Origin: Undaria pinnatifida
Taxonomy: Eukaryota; Sar; Phaeophyceae; Laminariales; Alariaceae
Length of the DNA stretch: 64,000 bases
Assembly: GCA_012845835.1 (NCBI GenBank)
Contig: JABAKD010000010.1
Coordinates: forward strand, 7,446,597 to 7,510,596
Reading direction: 5' to 3'
A program made the position numbers and the translations under genes. Below, piece after piece: positions 24,501-33,125 of this stretch (within the stretch, counting starts at the first letter, position 1; every line of letters begins with the position of its first letter). The notes below the pieces were generated by a model. That model did not search any database. It had not been told where the DNA came from and saw only the letters and a list, made by a program, of their open reading frames with translations.

Positions 24501-24666
24501 TCTTCTTGGCGTCCTTGAGCGGAGATCGCGTCCACCGTCGCTTCTCTCCCAATTCTGAGTCTAGCGGGATCTGCAATGCTGCTGCTGCTTCCGCTTCTAT
24601 TGGTGTTCCGTCGGAAACTGAGGCTCGGTAGGCGGACCTCCCTGACCTCCTCGCCGGAGGGGGCAT
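9244..24666 (-). CDS. AWS-SET-postSET histone lysine methyltransferase (SETD2/ASH1/NSD-like)
   Basis: Six exons join in phase: 24666-22674, 21725-21574, 18201-18115, 16475-16398, 11125-10925, 9528-9244; together 932 codons, no stop yet. Exon 1 is a long low-complexity N terminus ending in an FGSITSNIYLSRKK segment that precedes AWS domains in this family. Exon 2 is the AWS zinc-binding region (Cys pattern CGC...GCMEGC...C...C...C). Exons 3-5 are the SET core: KGIGL, GEYVGEV and the signature RFVNHSCGPN. Exon 6 completes it with VTFNY (catalytic Tyr region) and post-SET CLCGHPNC. AWS-SET-postSET proteins transfer methyl groups from S-adenosylmethionine to histone H3 lysine, usually K36; the exact target is inference. 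Introns are 948 to 5272 bp and packed with repeats. The C terminus may continue in exon-like ORFs at 7374-7088 and below. The start ATG is the first in the frame. Confidence 0.92.
9529..9905. repeat. Three ~130-bp G-rich repeats next to a splice acceptor
   Basis: The motif around GTGGGTTTCG with TTATNTAAA before it recurs at 9535-9560, 9660-9690 and 9800-9830, each followed by long G runs (up to 13). On the transcribed strand these form a C-rich tract upstream of the exon 6 acceptor. Confidence 0.75.
10085..10475. repeat. ~40-bp tandem array (about ten diverged copies)
   Basis: Unit resembles AGAAGGTTTATCACAATCGG followed by TTTTAAGGCGAGACATT. It lies inside SET intron 5. No spacers of constant length and no CRISPR character. 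Confidence 0.85.
10590..10985. repeat. ~210-bp tandem duplication copying the end of SET exon 5
   Basis: The block 10800-10985 (exon 5 end, its GTGAAC donor and adjoining intron) is repeated, diverged, at about 10590-10770. The copy still reads IGLFALLDV up to a preserved GAGGTGAAC donor-like site at 10714-10722. Confidence 0.85.
10925..11125 (-). CDS. SET gene exon 5: SET core with NHSC motif
   Basis: 67 codons from a TAG acceptor to a GTGAAC donor, phase 0 at both ends. Holds KYVMDLGGGEVIDAS, RFVNHSCGPNAETQKW and RIGLFALHDI, the most conserved SET residues. An alternative acceptor 12 nt further in (start 11113) would drop four residues. Confidence 0.93.
11126..11570. repeat. ~80-bp tandem repeats in SET intron 4
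   Basis: About five diverged units built on TTCGTTCGGGGCGCGGAGGA TGATGCATCGACAACAAAAA, starting right at the exon 5 acceptor. Confidence 0.75.
12290..13050. other. SET intron 4, diverged duplicate segments
   Basis: Two stretches (about 12300-12510 and 12835-13040) share GCATCGGTCAC at one end and TACACGG-CCCCAAA-GGTT at the other. A short GATCTAGAT cluster sits at 12588-12625. No exon recognised. Confidence 0.4.
14113..15857. repeat. Inverted repeats flanking a 1.7-kb block
   Basis: CTCTTATAATAGCGTATCCG at 14117-14136 is found in reverse complement at 15834-15853; with flanking bases the match is about 28 bp with one mismatch. Outside both arms lie direct AAACAGAAAAAAAA repeats. This could be a non-autonomous element with terminal inverted repeats, or a chance product of the surrounding array. 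Confidence 0.7.
14711..15327. repeat. (CACTAA)n hexamer array, ~615 bp
   Basis: About 100 copies of CACTAA (TTAGTG on the other strand) with sporadic variants. The long Leu-Val and Ser-Val ORFs on the minus strand are products of this repeat. It lies in SET intron 4. Confidence 0.97.
15860..16330. repeat. A-rich diverged repeats
   Basis: Units of roughly 75-80 bp built on AAACAGAAAAAA, CTTTTCGGAATTA and GGGGTCATTT. Similar units stand at 13800-14110 on the other side of the inverted repeat. Confidence 0.65.
16398..16475 (-). CDS. SET gene exon 4
   Basis: 26 codons between AACGCAG and GTAGGC, phase 0. Encodes IPAGALIGEYVGEVMSEDDW, the GEYVGEV strand of SET domains. It was missed as an ORF because it is short and starts without ATG. 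Confidence 0.93.
18115..18201 (-). CDS. SET gene exon 3
   Basis: 29 codons between GAGCAG and GTGCGT, phase 0. Encodes SIQRYRHEYLKKKVSVQDVG then AKGIGLVAK, the AWS-to-SET junction with the K-G-x-G-L motif. Confidence 0.92.
18790..19560. repeat. ~300-bp tandem repeat, about 2.5 copies
   Basis: Units share AGAGCACAACGC, GCAGCAGCAGCGGTAGG, CAAGTGACATGCCGGCGTAA and ACGGTCCTTAT. A further fragment is at 19765-19830. In SET intron 2. Confidence 0.85.
20430..21016 (+). mobile_element. Dispersed element B, long copy 1
   Basis: About 585 bp. Starts near AATACACTCCAGCTGTGAGA and ends near GGTGGGGCGTTTG. It matches 57839-58411 over its whole length and 61155-61500 over the first two thirds, with a long G run in the middle of each. 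No coding capacity, no clear terminal inverted repeats: a non-autonomous element of unknown class. Confidence 0.8.
21435..21520. repeat. Dispersed repeat ending in a C tract (copy 2)
   Basis: Diverged relative of 6265-6348 and 32752-32830; here it lies 54 bp from the donor of SET exon 2. Confidence 0.6.
21574..21725 (-). CDS. SET gene exon 2: AWS domain
   Basis: 152 bp between ACCAG and GTGAGT; phase 1 in, phase 0 out. Encodes RCGCVPPPLGQAGCMEGCSN followed by further Cys residues (EEC, KTC, ATCDNR), the zinc-binding pattern of AWS domains. Confidence 0.93.
22335..22445 (+). repeat. Element B fragment
   Basis: Shares GATTTCGTCGAAACTCAT and CTCCGATCGCG with the start of element B; 5' part only. 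Confidence 0.7.
22674..24666 (-). CDS. SET gene exon 1: long N-terminal region
   Basis: 664 codons plus one base, from ATG at 24666 to a GTAAAT donor. Low-complexity Ser/Arg/Ala/Gly with a 15-residue Gly run and a conserved-looking RPPRYVKKGVYAG patch. It ends with NIYLSRKK, the usual lead-in to the AWS domain. Without splicing the frame would stop at 22651. Confidence 0.85.
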
Positions 24667-25237
24667 CCACCTGGCCTCCCGGCGTTCTGATCTTTGGGCT
24701 TGCTGCTCAAGCAGGCAGCGGGTGCGTTATACAATCCTGCTGGGAACGATGGCCCAAAAAACTCAGTGAAAAAACTAGTAACGTACTGCCGATGTCCGTT
24801 TTTATTTTTGGGAGGGGTGTTGTAAGAAGGGCTTTGGGCTGTGAGTGACCAGCCCTCCTTTACGTCCAAGCTTTCCCAGATAGCAACACACGATCGATGC
24901 AGTCAGGCCTCGCCTGTTCACGCCAGTGGCGCGTACCTCGACCAGGGAGGGCCTGTATCGAACCTTCGCTGTTCGGCTGCTTTGAACATTGGCGTGAGGT
25001 CAAACTTCCATGCATTCGGTGGAACTCCTTTCGTATGGAGGGGTCAGGGGAAGCAGACTGCTGAACCGAAGGATGCAACAGCCCCTGAACCATCACGCCT
25101 TCTTCAATGGAATTTTAGTCTACTTCCTCACATTCGAGGGAGCAAGCACACGTGACAGCAGACCACAAGACAACAACACCGCATTCAACAGCACTCACTG
25201 CTGTGACGGCAACGGGAGCAACAGCACGTGTGCAACC
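24667..25237. promoter_or_regulatory. Divergent intergenic region (SET gene / ABM gene)
   Basis: 571 bp lie between the two start codons, which face away from each other. It is a likely shared or bidirectional promoter. No TATA box or other core motif stands out; the assignment rests on geometry. Confidence 0.5.
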
Positions 25238-25434
25238 ATGGCCAGAAGGATGTGTACGATTGCATTGCTTCTGTCTAGCAATGCGGCCGCGTTTGTGGTG
25301 CCGACAGCATCAAGGAGCATAGTCAGCGGCCTTGGACGGGACCCTCTTTCCACTGCAGTACGAACTCGAACGAGAGCACACCGCCGTGTCGCGGACAGCA
25401 CCGCGCCGACCATGCGATACATCGCAATGAACAC
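25238..25434 (+). CDS. ABM gene exon 1: signal and transit peptide
   Basis: 65 codons plus two bases; GTATGT donor. Hydrophobic core CTIALLLSS, small residues AAA before F, then a Ser/Thr/Arg-rich transit region, ending in YIAMNT. Confidence 0.85.
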
Positions 25435-28400
25435 GTATGTTTTGTCGGGGAGCAGGGAGTAGCTAGTTGGGAGCAGAATGTGGGCGAGTCGTTGGTAGAT
25501 GAGGTGGAGCAGAATGTGGGCGAGTCGTTGGTAGATGAGGTGTGCATCTTGGACAAAGTCTGCAAGACGTGCATGACATACTTTCCCGACCATCATCAAT
25601 CGTACACATGCATGCACGTGGGTGCAGGTTGCGTTCATGAACAAGGACATTCCTGTGTACCAGGTACAACTCTGCGCGAGTACCGGTAGTCAGAGATCTC
25701 CACCATTGCAGCACGAGCACACTAATGCCATCAAACATGCGCAGTGTGAAGGCCCAAGTTGTCTGTACTGACAGCTTCCGCCTCAGCACGTTGTATCGCG
25801 TATTACGTTACTGCTGTAGGCTGAGAGGCACGAGAATACGTTGTCAGTGTCAGTCAAACACTGGCATTCTTCGATGAGGGCTATCGTCCGTGATCGTCAA
25901 TACCAGGTAATTGACAGGTCGTTATACCAGTACGTTGTACAGTACACGGGCTGGGAGTCGCGCCCCCGTGCCTCTGACCTCACTCGCTCGCTTGCTCCTT
26001 TCGGCCCCGTACTCGTATTTTCTCGTCCGATCACACACATTCGCCGTCCTTCATGCCGGTGGTGACGCTCGGGCGTGTGGTTTTTACCGGTTGTTATAAC
26101 TCGCATAATCAAGTCCGTGGTCACAGGACAGGCATGTGCTGTGCCGATGGCGTTACGGATCGACTTTTGTCCTGTGCCTGCCGTCGGATTTATCCGCAGG
26201 TTTAAGGTCAAGCTTGGGTGCGAGGAGGAGTTCGAAACAATGTGGAGGTGAGCCTCTACTTCCATTACTAGTCAGTTATTAAACCAGTTGTCGGTACTCT
26301 GCGGAGATATTCTTCTCCAACTTCCTTCATGTCCTTCTTTCTCTCCCTTTATAATAGTACAGCGTCACCCACATGCTCGCTTTGGATAGCGTTTAGAGGC
26401 ATCTAACACTCCCCTAAGGTAGCTATTTACGCACTCTGTGTGGCTGAGGGGAACAGCGCGCGGCCCAATCAACCTAGAGTCTTTCCAAGCCACAGCATCC
26501 CGATCCGGCCGAATTGCTCTCCAAGCACAGCATCCAAGCAGGCCGAGTCAACCTTGAGCCTTCACAAGCAACAGCATCCAAGCACAGGTCAGCCCGTAAC
26601 ACTCGGGGTCGGGTTCGGGTTCTGGTCGGGTGGTCGACGTTAGGCGGCGCGGCAAAAAAAACTGCAGATTTGCTATCAAGGTTTAAATAGGGCTCCTTTC
26701 CTTATCTAATAAATGCATCCGTCAACCCCGACCCAAGTACGCCACCAATTTACGGATTCAATACATCGCTCCACTTCCTTCGTTCAATCCTCCACGGCCC
26801 ACGGCTATGGTAGGGGGTCACGCTCTAGGCCTCATTTTTAGGGGTCTCTTGAGCCACTCGCACGCGTGGCTATACACAATCCCTTCGCAACCACAGGCTC
26901 TTGTGCGTTCAGGTTTGCGACGTGCGCCTTGTTTTTGGCGCTGCGCCAATATATCACTATAGGGCCTGTTAAGCGGCCCCTTCGGTTAAAACAAGAAACG
27001 CTTCATGCGGCGGAATAGCAAACATACTGAAGTTAACGTTGTGCAAACCACTGCTGGGACAGCCCGCAGACAGAGAGGGCCTCTGATTTTTGAGGGGTGG
27101 CGTCCTGTACAACAACTCTACATCAGCGGGTACCTGGAAGCCCAACCTATTAAGGCAAGAACTACAGACTCTCCACTTCGGCATGTCCGCGCGCACGCGC
27201 TCTGTGCGCTTGTGTTCAGGTTGTAACCCGAGAAATTGTCGATAACACATCACTCAGGGCCTGGTCTTTTGCTCGTTCTGACCGTGAGAACCACCCTAGC
27301 GCTCCACCCAGATCTCAGGCCATCTCGCGACCAGCGTATAAGCTGTTCGTGATGGCCTCTACGATCGAGAGGAGCGTTGTTTTTTATTTCGCAAAAGCAG
27401 CCGCTCAGCCTCGCAGCCGCCACATCAGTCCACAGCGGTACAGCATCAGCTATGCAATGGCAGCCGTGCGCCAAGCTCTCGCCGTTGTAGTCGCGGTGTG
27501 TGTGTCGCTGGGGCACAGCAGCAGGTACTCGATCCACGACAGAATTAAGGCGTCCAATCAACGCAACAGTCTTCACACACATGTCCGAACCTCACCCCAG
27601 GTATGCGAAGCATACATCAGCAGCAGCAGCAATAGCAGTACTGTGTAGCTCATACCTGTATATGTCGTTGGAACGTGTGCCCCCTTTTCGACTTGCGATG
27701 CCCCCGGCATATCAAGCCAACCCCGTCCCGATGGGGAACCTTGCACATCGTATCAGATACCTGGTACAACCGTATATCAAGCACCTACTGAGAGAAGGGG
27801 ATAACGTTGGGCTCAAGCAGGCTGCGGGTCGAGCTCCAACTACGCCCAAAGGCAATTCCATCGCGTTCTGAATCTCCGCAAGGGAATGCCTGCATGGCTC
27901 GGCGAACCGTAACATTACCCACATAGTAAAAGTACAAGTACCAGCAAGCCGCTTCAAAATATGAGTATTGACCCGAAATTCGTCGAACTCACACCTGATG
28001 AAATGTTAGAGTGACAGCGTATCTTTTTGGGGGGGGGAGAGTAGCCGACTTTCATTTTCGAATGCTGTATTAAGAGTAACATATGACATAACTGATAATA
28101 TTCGGTATTCGTACTCCTCCCGATATTAAAGCCCGGGGGGGAAAAAAAAGAAGAAAAGAAAAAAAAATAAACCGCCCACCATTCATATGATAGAGAAGTA
28201 TACTGGAAACTACAGTAATAAATTAATAAAATAGATGTGATGTTAGATCTAGCTCAAAACTCCTCACATGAAGTAAAAATACCAACACTTACCACTATAG
28301 TGAACAAGAAATAGGAAAAACTCACTCATATAGTATATTACAAGTACCAACAACGCAGCTTGCGAATATGAATGTTGACCTGAAATTCGTCGAACTCACG

Positions 28401-31400
28401 GCTGACGTCCTTGAAATGTTTTTTATAATGTATATACTTGTATATATGTGTTTTTTTAACAGAAAAAAAGTCACCCACATAGTATATTACAAGTACCAAC
28501 AACGCAGCTTACAAATATGAGTATTGACCCGAAATTCGTCGAACTCACGGCTGACGTCCTTGAAATATTTTTATAAAAAAACACCCAAACTTTTGCGAAT
28601 ATTTTCCGAAAAAAAAAAAGAAAAATCAAGTAGGGCTTTTCACGAGCCATGACCCGGCCGGGTCGGGTCAGGGTGGTTTCAAAATGTCGCGGGTCGAGTC
28701 GGGTTGGGCCAATATGTAAATATCACTTGTCGGGTCGAGTCAGGGTGTTTCACACGCTCGTGGTTCGGGTCGGGTCGTGAGGTTTGACCTGACCCGTGAA
28801 CTGCCCTGATTTAAGGGCTCCGAAGGGGCCGCTAAATGAATGTGACATACGGAGCTTCTCGCGCGATAGTGAAAATGGCCTACCCCCCCTACGTTAGCTA
28901 TGGTCCACGCTCACACACATGGTGGCTTCATACATGGAAAATGGCACCTGGTTTACTATGTCGCAACAGTATACTGGGTACCGGGCACGCTGCCAGTATA
29001 GTGGGGAATCACCAGTGTACTCTTCGAATCGCAGTAGTCACAATATCACCGCATCCAGCGCAGACTATGTCCCTGTACTCGCAGTATCAAGCCTGCGAAT
29101 AATTACTGTGGTAGAGCCCAGTGCTCGCAGTATCAATACTCGAAAATTCCGAGTATAGCCTAAGATTCGCAATATCAAAAGCCTTGAAAATACTGAGGGC
29201 GGATATTGTTTCGACTTCCTGGTGTGCAAGTTTGCATTGAGAGAAAACTGACTGCTGCTGGGAAAAGTGAAAGAAGCCTAGCAGTCGACGAGCGTGTATC
29301 TTCTGCGGTTTGTCTGGCTTCCCGAGCGCGCATGCTCTACCGACTGTACTTGCATTACAGTACGAAACGCCTAGTAAGAAGCAGGGTAGTAAGAAAGGTA
29401 GGCTGAGATTTACCGAAATATGATTAATTCTGGAGCCGCCGTTCTGAATTTAGTGTGGAACGCACCCTTGCTCAAGTAAGAAACCCAGCCCGAGCCAGCA
29501 TCCCTAATTTTCATCACGCGTCCTGACTGTGTATTCACGCCAAGCTCCCCTGTGTTCGCTTTTTTGTGCTTCACCCCCAACAGGGAGCGGGAGAGTACCC
29601 TAGCAGATTTCTCCGGCTTCGAGCAGTTTATGCTTCTCAGGATCGACGAAGGGAAGGAGGAAAATGAGGAAGGCGGGGCCAGCCGCAACAACCCGGGCTA
29701 CACGCAATTCATTTCGCACACCACCTGGGCGCACCAGATGGACTTTGAGGAGTGGAAGAGAAGGTGGGGCGCACGCTAAATATGGATGGGACACACGCGG
29801 TCGAAGTACGTCTCTATCGACGGGCGGAGGAGTTTTATGGCTTGCGATTCCCCCCCAAGCAATGGCTGCTACTCTGTAGGCTTGCACTCCTTCACTGGCA
29901 CGAGGAGTTTATGGCTTGCGGTTGCCCCCTAAGCAATGCTTATGCTTGCTACTCTATAGGCTTGCACCTTCACTGGCACAGCAGTAACACAAGCAGTAGC
30001 ATAGGACATCTGCAGGTCGCTGCCCTGTGAAACGTGCAAGTAGTTGGACGGACTACAATCACCCCGCGCTGTTGACCCTTTTCCTGCTGCAAACCCATGT
30101 CACTTTAATCCCAAGTAGGTTGTACTCCAAAATATGGGTTCACTTCTAAAGGGCTTATCGTATTTTGAGTATATGCTGAGAAAACAACCCCGCACAATTT
30201 GTTTTCCCCAAAAAACGTGGACGTATCCCTTAAAGGTGTTTAGGGGGAACGGGCTCGTTGTTAGCATGAAGAAACCGGTAGCCCACCTCTCAGTCAGCAA
30301 TAAGCGTGTAGCCGAGAGATCGGGTTTTTGCCTCCAAGTACCGTTTTCGTGTGTCTGACTGCTGACCAACGAAGACACGCAGTAGTGCTGCTTGGGCATG
30401 TTTAGCTCGGGAATGTTACGTGTCGCACAGGTATCGTCCGCCACCATGGTTACAGTGTGTGGAGAATCGGCTGATATATCGTCTCCCTCGAGCGTGGAAA
30501 TGTATTAATTGGTTCGCCACCCCCCCACACATAACTACTGGCGTAAGATGAGCAAAGAGTTTTGTGTGTGGAAAACACGTAACGAGCGACCGAGTGTTGG
30601 TGTCTCTATTAATAGTAGGAGTAGGAACGTTGCACAGATGCTCCCGAGTATCTGGGAATAAAGTAAAGCCTTTTATGAGAAAATATACTTCAGGTAGTTC
30701 ATGTACTCGCAGTATTTGGCCTTTGTGTACTGCGAGGTACTCTTTGGTACTTGGGAGTGTTTCAAGATTCTGTACGTACTGCGAATAAATACTGCCTTAC
30801 TCGCAGTATTTTGGGGTTCGATACTCCGGAGTACTGTTTGTACTTGAAGTATTTAGGGATTCTATACTGCACGTACTTTTGAGTACTCGCCATATTTCGG
30901 CATTTAATGCTGCTTATTCTTTCAATACTCGGAGTATTTCAGGATTCAATACTGCGAGGTACGGTAATACTCGCAGTTTTTCAGGGTTTTATACTGCGAG
31001 GTACTGCTGGTTGGAGTATTAATCGGAGTATTTTACTCGAACGCTGAAGTATTTCGGAGTTTAATACTCTCGATACTCGGAGGACGCCAAGTATTGTAAA
31101 TGTTTGTACTGCGGGTACTGCTATTAATAGTACTCGAGCATATGTACTGCTCATACTCCCAGTACTCGCAGTATTTGGGCCATCAGTACTGCTCATACTC
31201 CCAAGTGCTCCGAGTGTTTTGGCCACCAGTACTCTAAGTACTTCCAAGTACTCGAAGTATTTGCTCCGTCAATACTGTGTTAATACTCCTAGTACTCGCA
31301 GTATTTGCGCGATCGGTACTGCTCATACTAATGTCGTTTTACAGTCGTGGTAGGATCAATGCACAGTACGAATAGTTCTCGCGGAGTAGCTCTATAATAT

Positions 31401-33125
31401 TGACTTTTTCTCCTCCTGCCTGGCGGGGACTGTTGCTGAGAGGCTCCGGCTGCTGCTTTTCTTGCAGCTCTGACGCCTCTGCTGCACACTCTCCAGAAGC
31501 AGCCGAAGACGTGCTCATGCTGTATAGCAGGCAACGCAGCTAGCTAGAGGCACTTCCTCTTGCCCCGAAACGGTATTGATTGGTATTGCATACACTCTGT
31601 TGTGAATGCTGAGTGAGGTGTGTGGCTGTGTGGTTGTATGGCTGAGTGCATACTCGTATAAATTCGTGGGGACTTTTTCTTTTGCACAAATTGACTTGCG
31701 GAAAGCGCGAGAGCGTGAGGTAGCAACACTCGATGAAAAATCGACGAGCAGTGGGATTGCTGAACCCTATGCACGATAAGTATTGAAGGCAAGAACCGGG
31801 GGGGGGAGATGGGACGACACCTGTGACCACGGCCTGTCCACAAGCTGGGAAATAAATGTGTGTGAAAAAAAAAAAAAAAGGCTGTGTGGCACGTGATGCG
31901 CGTCAGAATGATCGCCGGTCAAATCCTACTCGGGATACTGCTTGAACTTGGAAGTATTTTTGGGTTCGATACTCTGGAATACTGCTCTACTTGGAAGTAT
32001 TTTGGGGTTCGATACTCTGGAATACTGCTCTACTTGCAATATTTTGGGGTTCGATACTCTGGAATACTGCTCTACTTGCAATATTCTGGGGTTCGATACT
32101 CTGGAATACTGCTCTACTTGCAATATTTTGGGGTTCGATACTCTGGAATACTCTCTGTGCTTGGAAGTATTTTGGGGTTCGATACTCTGGAATACTGCTC
32201 TACTTGCAATATGTTGGGGTTCGATACTCTGGAATACTGCTCTACTTGCAATATTTTGGGGTTCGATACTCTGGAATACTGCTCTACTTGCAAAATTTTG
32301 GGGTTCGATACTCTGGAATACTCTCTGTGCTTTGAAGTATTTGGGGATCCTACTTTTGAGTACTCCCAGTGTTTGGGCATTTGCTACTGCTGATATTTTC
32401 AATACTCGGGCGTATTTCGGGATTTCATACTGCGGGGTGCAGTAATACTCGCAGTGTTTCAGGGCTTTTTACCGCGAGGTGGCGCAGGTTAAGAGTATTG
32501 CTCGGAATGTTTCACTCGAATGCTGAAATATTTCGGGGTTTAATACTCTCGATACTCGGAGTACTCCCGAGTATTTTAGATGTTTGTACTGCAGGCACTG
32601 CTTGTACTCGAGCATATGCACTGCTCATACTCCAAGTACTCCGAGTATTTAGGCCGCCAGTACTCTTAAGTACTCTCAGTACTCGGAGTGCGAAAAGTAC
32701 TCGATGCTCCGAGTATACCCGGAATATCGAGTATCATCGGAGCACCTGTGGAACGTTGCTCCGTCTTGAACGGGATGCGTGGTCAATAGTCAAATGACTG
32801 AGGCAAGCGACAAATGAGGACGCCCCCCCCCTCCCCTCCCACGTAACTGTATTGCCACCGTTGTTGCTTGGCCATTCTTTGTTGTGTTTGATCCCTGCGC
32901 AGCCAAGCCTTCAAGAAAAGCCACGGTGGCCCTGTCGAGAAACAAGGCGAGAAGACGTCGTTCGTCAGAGCCGGGGGCATGAGCAAAATGGGTGACTACA
33001 TCGACGAACGCCCCGTAGCTACTCTCTACCACGCCGTCATCATGGAGCCGGTGCCTCCAGAGCACGCCGGTAGTCTGTGGGACTTCGAGAACGAGCCATC
33101 GTACTTCGACGGCGATTGCCAATAA
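25238..33125 (+). CDS. Plastid-targeted antibiotic biosynthesis monooxygenase (ABM/IsdG fold)
   Basis: Four exons join in phase: 25238-25434, 26200-26247, 29584-29763, 32903-33125; 215 aa. Residues 1-20 form a signal peptide (MARRMCTIALLLSSNAAA) followed by FVVPTASR, the Phe-headed transit motif of red-derived secondary plastids. The mature part has an ABM core: a first strand with MNTFKV, then CEEEFETMWRERESTLADFS, GFEQFMLLR, and YTQFISHTTW followed by FEEWKRSQAFKKSHGG, the W-x2-S-x-A-F-x3-H pattern of heme-degrading and related monooxygenases. The C-terminal extension (about residues 160-215) is unfamiliar. Members oxidise aromatic or haem substrates; the substrate here is unknown. Introns are 765, 3336 and 3139 bp. 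An upstream in-frame ATG at 25010 would bury the signal peptide, so 25238 is preferred. Confidence 0.86.
25470..25545. repeat. 36-bp perfect tandem duplication
   Basis: GAGCAGAATGTGGGCGAGTC followed by GTTGGTAGATGAGGTG occurs twice in succession in ABM intron 1. Confidence 0.85.
26097..26135 (-). repeat. Dispersed repeat around GTGACCACGnACTTGAT
   Basis: AACTCGCATAATCAAGTCCG followed by TGGTCACAGGACAGGC recurs at 34966-35005 (same orientation) and, reversed, twice in 53125-53335. Confidence 0.75.
26200..26247 (+). CDS. ABM gene exon 2 (48-bp micro-exon)
   Basis: Encodes FKVKLGCEEEFETMW between CGCAG and GTGAGC; one base in, two bases out. It supplies exactly the residues between MNT of exon 1 and RERES of exon 3 expected for an ABM domain. 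Confidence 0.85.
27910..28580 (+). repeat. Three ~110-150-bp units carrying a mini-ORF
   Basis: Copies at about 27910-28010, 28315-28430 and 28465-28580. Each has CACATAGTA, ACAAGTACCA, GCTT, then ATG and a frame reading close to MSIDPKFVELTADVLEIFL, followed by a stop in two of them. All sit in ABM intron 2. Confidence 0.85.
28640..28800. repeat. GGGTCGG-rich degenerate array
   Basis: Same character as 5170-5360, with CGGGTCGGGTCA and GACCCG units. Confidence 0.7.
29584..29763 (+). CDS. ABM gene exon 3: ABM core
   Basis: 59 full codons between CAACAG and GTGGGG. Encodes ERESTLADFSGFEQFMLLRI, an acidic loop, and FISHTTWAHQMDFEEWKR. Confidence 0.87.
29827..29990. repeat. ~75-bp tandem duplication
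   Basis: GAGGAGTTTTATGGCTTGCG and TAGGCTTGCACTCCTTCACT GGCAC occur twice with small changes, in ABM intron 3. Confidence 0.75.
30680..31340. repeat. Array of AGTACTCGGAGTATT-type palindromic units
   Basis: Dozens of loosely spaced TACTCGCAGTATTT, GTACTCC and GGTTCGATACTC elements, many self-complementary. Continues at 29040-29170 and 32340-32760. In ABM intron 3. Confidence 0.8.
31643..31880 (+). mobile_element. SINE copy, body and poly-A only
   Basis: Matches the body of the SINE at 58418-58746 from GAGTGCATACTCGTAT to the A tail (16 A at 31864-31879); the tRNA-like head is absent. Confidence 0.85.
31940..32345. repeat. 42-bp tandem repeat, about nine copies
   Basis: Unit: TTTTGGGGTTCGATACTCTG then GAATACTGCTCTACTTGCAATA. 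The period is divisible by three, which keeps several frames open on both strands and creates spurious ORFs of over 110 codons. It follows the SINE tail directly and grades into the palindromic array. Confidence 0.95.
32752..32830. repeat. Dispersed repeat ending in a C tract (copy 3)
   Basis: GTTGCTCCGTCTTGAACGGG through GACGCCCCCCCC; relative of 6265-6348. It ends about 70 bp before the acceptor of ABM exon 4. Confidence 0.75.
32903..33125 (+). CDS. ABM gene exon 4: C-terminal exon
   Basis: Starts after CTGCGCAG, one base completes Ser of EEWKRS; then QAFKKSHGG and about 64 residues including MSKMGDYIDERPVATLYHAV to TAA at 33123. Confidence 0.87.

Noticed and set aside
22678-24631. Plus-strand ORFs of 84-154 codons
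   Set aside because: Antisense shadows of SET exon 1 with Pro/Ala/Thr bias.
31884-32445. ORFs of 114-169 codons on both strands (repeated FDTLEYCST-like peptides)
   Set aside because: The 42-bp repeat is a multiple of three, so open frames arise automatically; the region is inside an intron.
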